Assembly: GCA_002415895.1 (NCBI GenBank)
Contig: DIAV01000266.1
Span: 1,847-9,543 of the forward strand
DNA from: Anaerolineales bacterium UBA5069
GTDB taxonomy: Bacteria > Chloroflexota > Anaerolineae > Caldilineales > Caldilineaceae
Direction: 5' to 3'
DNA length: 7,697 nt
Below the pieces are notes generated by a model. That model was not told where the DNA came from, searched no databases, and saw only the letters and a program-made list of their open reading frames with translations. The position numbers and the translations under genes are program-made. Numbering within the stretch: position 1 is the stretch's first letter; each line of letters opens with the position of its first letter. Positions 6,067-7,697 of the stretch are shown here, in pieces.

Positions 6067-7697
6067 ATGCGCCTGACAGGAATGCTCGATGTCTTGCAGC
6101 GCCTCCCCGCAATTGCCGAGTTGAATGCGGCGCTGGGAGACGCCGCCGCGCGCGCCCAGCTGCCGCCCCAGGCGCTGCTGGCGGCGGCGCGCCCCGCGCT
6201 TGTGGCCGCGCTGGCCATGCAGCGCAAGGCAGCGGGCGGCGCACCCATTCTCTTTGTCACCGCGCGCAATGAAATGGCGACGCAATGGATGGAGCAATTG
6301 AGTCACTGGCTGCCCGCGCCCGATGCAGGCGGCCCGCAGCTCTTTCATCTGGCCGACCCCGATGCATTGCCCTACGAACGCATTCACTGGAGCAGCGCCA
6401 CACGCCAGCGGCGCTTGACGGCGCTGGCTGCGCTGCAGGGGCGCGTGGGCAACGAGCGCAAGGAGGGCGTCATTGTCGTGGCGGCGGCGCGCGCGCTCAT
6501 GCAGAAGACGCTGCCGCCGCGCGAATTGCGCATGGCGCTGCGCCCGCTCAATGTGGGGCAGGTTGTGCGCCTGGATCAAATGACCTTGCAGTGGGTGCAA
6601 ACGGGCTACAACCCGGTGGATGTGGTGGAGGAAGCGGGCACCTTTGCGCGCCGCGGCGGCATCATTGACATTTGGCCGCCCAACCTGCCCAACCCGGTGC
6701 GTATTGATTTGTTTGGCGATGAAGTGGAGAGCCTGCGTCTCTTCGATCCGGCGACGCAGCGGACGATCCGCAAAGTGAGCAGTGTGGAAATTGGCCCCGG
6801 CAGCGAGGCGTTGAGCAAGTACGGCCCCAATGCGCTGGAGCGCCTGCAGGTGCAGGGCGGTTCGCTGGCCGCGGCGCAGAACTACGGCGTGCCGGGGCAG
6901 CCTGCATCTCTGCTCAATGATCCCGGGCTGCTGCTCACAGTGCGCGAGGAGATGCGCCTCGAGGTGCAGCACCTGGCCGACGGCCACAGCTTCCACGGCA
7001 TTGAGTGGTACCTGCCCTATATCTACGGCCAGCCCGCGGGCCCTGTGGAGCATTTGCCCAGCGATGGCCTGCTGATTGTGGACGATGCGCTCGATCTCTT
7101 TGCCACGCTGAATGAGCTTGAGAACCAGGCTACTTCGCTCTGTCTTGAGTTGCAGCACACGGGCGAGCTGCCCAAGGAGTACGCATGCAGCCACTTTGCC
7201 ACCGAAGAGGTGCGCGCCGCCCTGCTGGCGCGCAGCCCGCTGCTGCTGGGCTTTGGTGATCTGCACAGCCGCAGCGCTTCGGGCAACACGCCGCTGGCGC
7301 GATCGTTTGCGCCCGGGCCGCGCTTTGGCGGCAAAACCAAGCAGATTATGGCGGAGATCAGGAAGCAGCAGGCGCAGCATGATGCTGTGGTCCTTGTTAC
7401 GCGGCAGGCGGCGCGCATGCAGGAGCTGCTGCGCGAACAGGACATGCCCACCGCCGTGCAAAGCGATATGGAACGCCCACCTGCCGCGGGTGTGACACTG
7501 CTGCAAGGCATTCTGGGTGAGGGCTTTGTCGTCAAGGGGGTGCCCGCTGCGCCGACGAACGGCAATGGCGCGAACGGGGCGAGCGCCGAGAGCAATGTCC
7601 ATCTCTACACGGATGCCGAACTCTTTGGCTGGAGCCGCCCACAGGCGCGCAGCCGCCCGCAGCACCACAGCCGCGTGGCCCCCGAACTCTTCTTTGC
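6067..7697 (+). CDS. mfd: Transcription-repair coupling factor Mfd (N-terminal part, cut by window end)
   Basis: The frame is open from ATG 6067 to the window end: 543 codons of an expected 1100-1200. Mfd removes RNA polymerase stalled at DNA damage and recruits UvrA/UvrB. The visible part matches the Mfd N-terminus. It opens [19 protein letters not shown], then has a UvrB-like region with no Walker A lysine motif ([40 protein letters not shown]). [20 protein letters not shown] and [20 protein letters not shown] (about residues 180-222) form the hallmark UvrB/Mfd block. Next comes a helix-rich D3-like section with [14 protein letters not shown] Gly/Asn/Ala-rich insert (about 497-508) precedes [16 protein letters not shown], the segment before the RNA-polymerase-interacting domain, which is cut off together with the helicase motor. 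AAGGAA (6050-6055) lies 11 bases before the start. It is downstream of pth on the same strand, separated by 270 bases with two strong secondary structures. Confidence 0.95.
   Translation, partial: MRLTGMLDVLQRLPAIAELNAALGDAAARAQLPPQALLAAARPALVAALAMQRKAAGGAPILFVTARNEMATQWMEQLSHWLPAPDAGGPQLFHLADPDALPYERIHWSSATRQRRLTALAALQGRVGNERKEGVIVVAAARALMQKTLPPRELRMALRPLNVGQVVRLDQMTLQWVQTGYNPVDVVEEAGTFARRGGIIDIWPPNLPNPVRIDLFGDEVESLRLFDPATQRTIRKVSSVEIGPGSEALSKYGPNALERLQVQGGSLAAAQNYGVPGQPASLLNDPGLLLTVREEMRLEVQHLADGHSFHGIEWYLPYIYGQPAGPVEHLPSDGLLIVDDALDLFATLNELENQATSLCLELQHTGELPKEYACSHFATEEVRAALLARSPLLLGFGDLHSRSASGNTPLARSFAPGPRFGGKTKQIMAEIRKQQAQHDAVVLVTRQAARMQELLREQDMPTAVQSDMERPPAAGVTLLQGILGEGFVVKGVPAAPTNGNGANGASAESNVHLYTDAELFGWSRPQARSRPQHHSRVAPELFF

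Noticed and set aside
5938..7668. A 576-codon open frame on the minus strand
   Set aside because: It lies antisense to mfd, whose conserved blocks ([26 protein letters not shown]) are clear. The antisense product is rich in His/Arg/Ala, as expected from the reverse of GC-rich codons, and resembles no family.
1..7697. CRISPR array, tRNA/rRNA genes, insertion sequence or integrase
   Set aside because: I saw no regularly spaced repeats of CRISPR type, no tRNA arms, no conserved rRNA segments and no transposase-like protein on either strand.

Overview
The window is GC-rich and gene-dense. It looks like chromosome from a Chloroflexota bacterium (Anaerolineae/Caldilineae-like), although this lineage call is inferred from protein style only. 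The grounds are a CapA-family protein with a TGVTAM-type first motif behind a solute-binding-like domain, a surface protein with a long TPTP linker, a BdbD/BdbC-like disulfide pair, and intergenic palindromes. No mobile element, CRISPR array, rRNA or tRNA is visible.

Layout. Positions 1-127 (minus strand) hold the start of a membrane protein whose short amphipathic N-terminus resembles Yip1-type proteins. It diverges from a plus-strand gene at 324-2150, a membrane-anchored CapA/PGA-cap metallophosphatase-fold protein. The two genes appear to share one AT-rich promoter core near 242-249. A 279-base gap (2151-2429) carries three TTAATCC repeats spaced 22 and 11 bases, a 7+7 dyad and a good sigma70-like promoter. 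It leads into a probable three-gene unit: a membrane-anchored DsbA/BdbD-like thiol oxidase (2430-3128), a DsbB/BdbC-like quinone-coupled oxidase fused in frame to a c-type cytochrome domain (3167-4093), and a secreted or anchored Ig-like/TPTP-linker protein (4158-4994).

A 187-base gap with an imperfect CGCAAAG-type inverted repeat precedes pth (5182-5796). A 270-base spacer then contains a near-perfect 45-base-arm palindrome and a GC-rich potential three-way junction. It is followed by the first 543 codons of mfd (6067 to the window end), which is cut off before the RNA-polymerase-interacting and translocase domains. The pth-mfd order is common in other bacteria.

How the genes work together. 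The DsbA-like protein would oxidise exported thiols and the DsbB-like half would re-oxidise it, passing electrons to quinone. The fused haem c on the same membrane face is the most unusual thing here and suggests a haem-linked branch of disulfide generation. The upstream CapA-like protein has exactly two cysteines, 12 residues apart in an exported domain, so it is a plausible local client. The pth-mfd segment is housekeeping (peptidyl-tRNA recycling; transcription-coupled repair).
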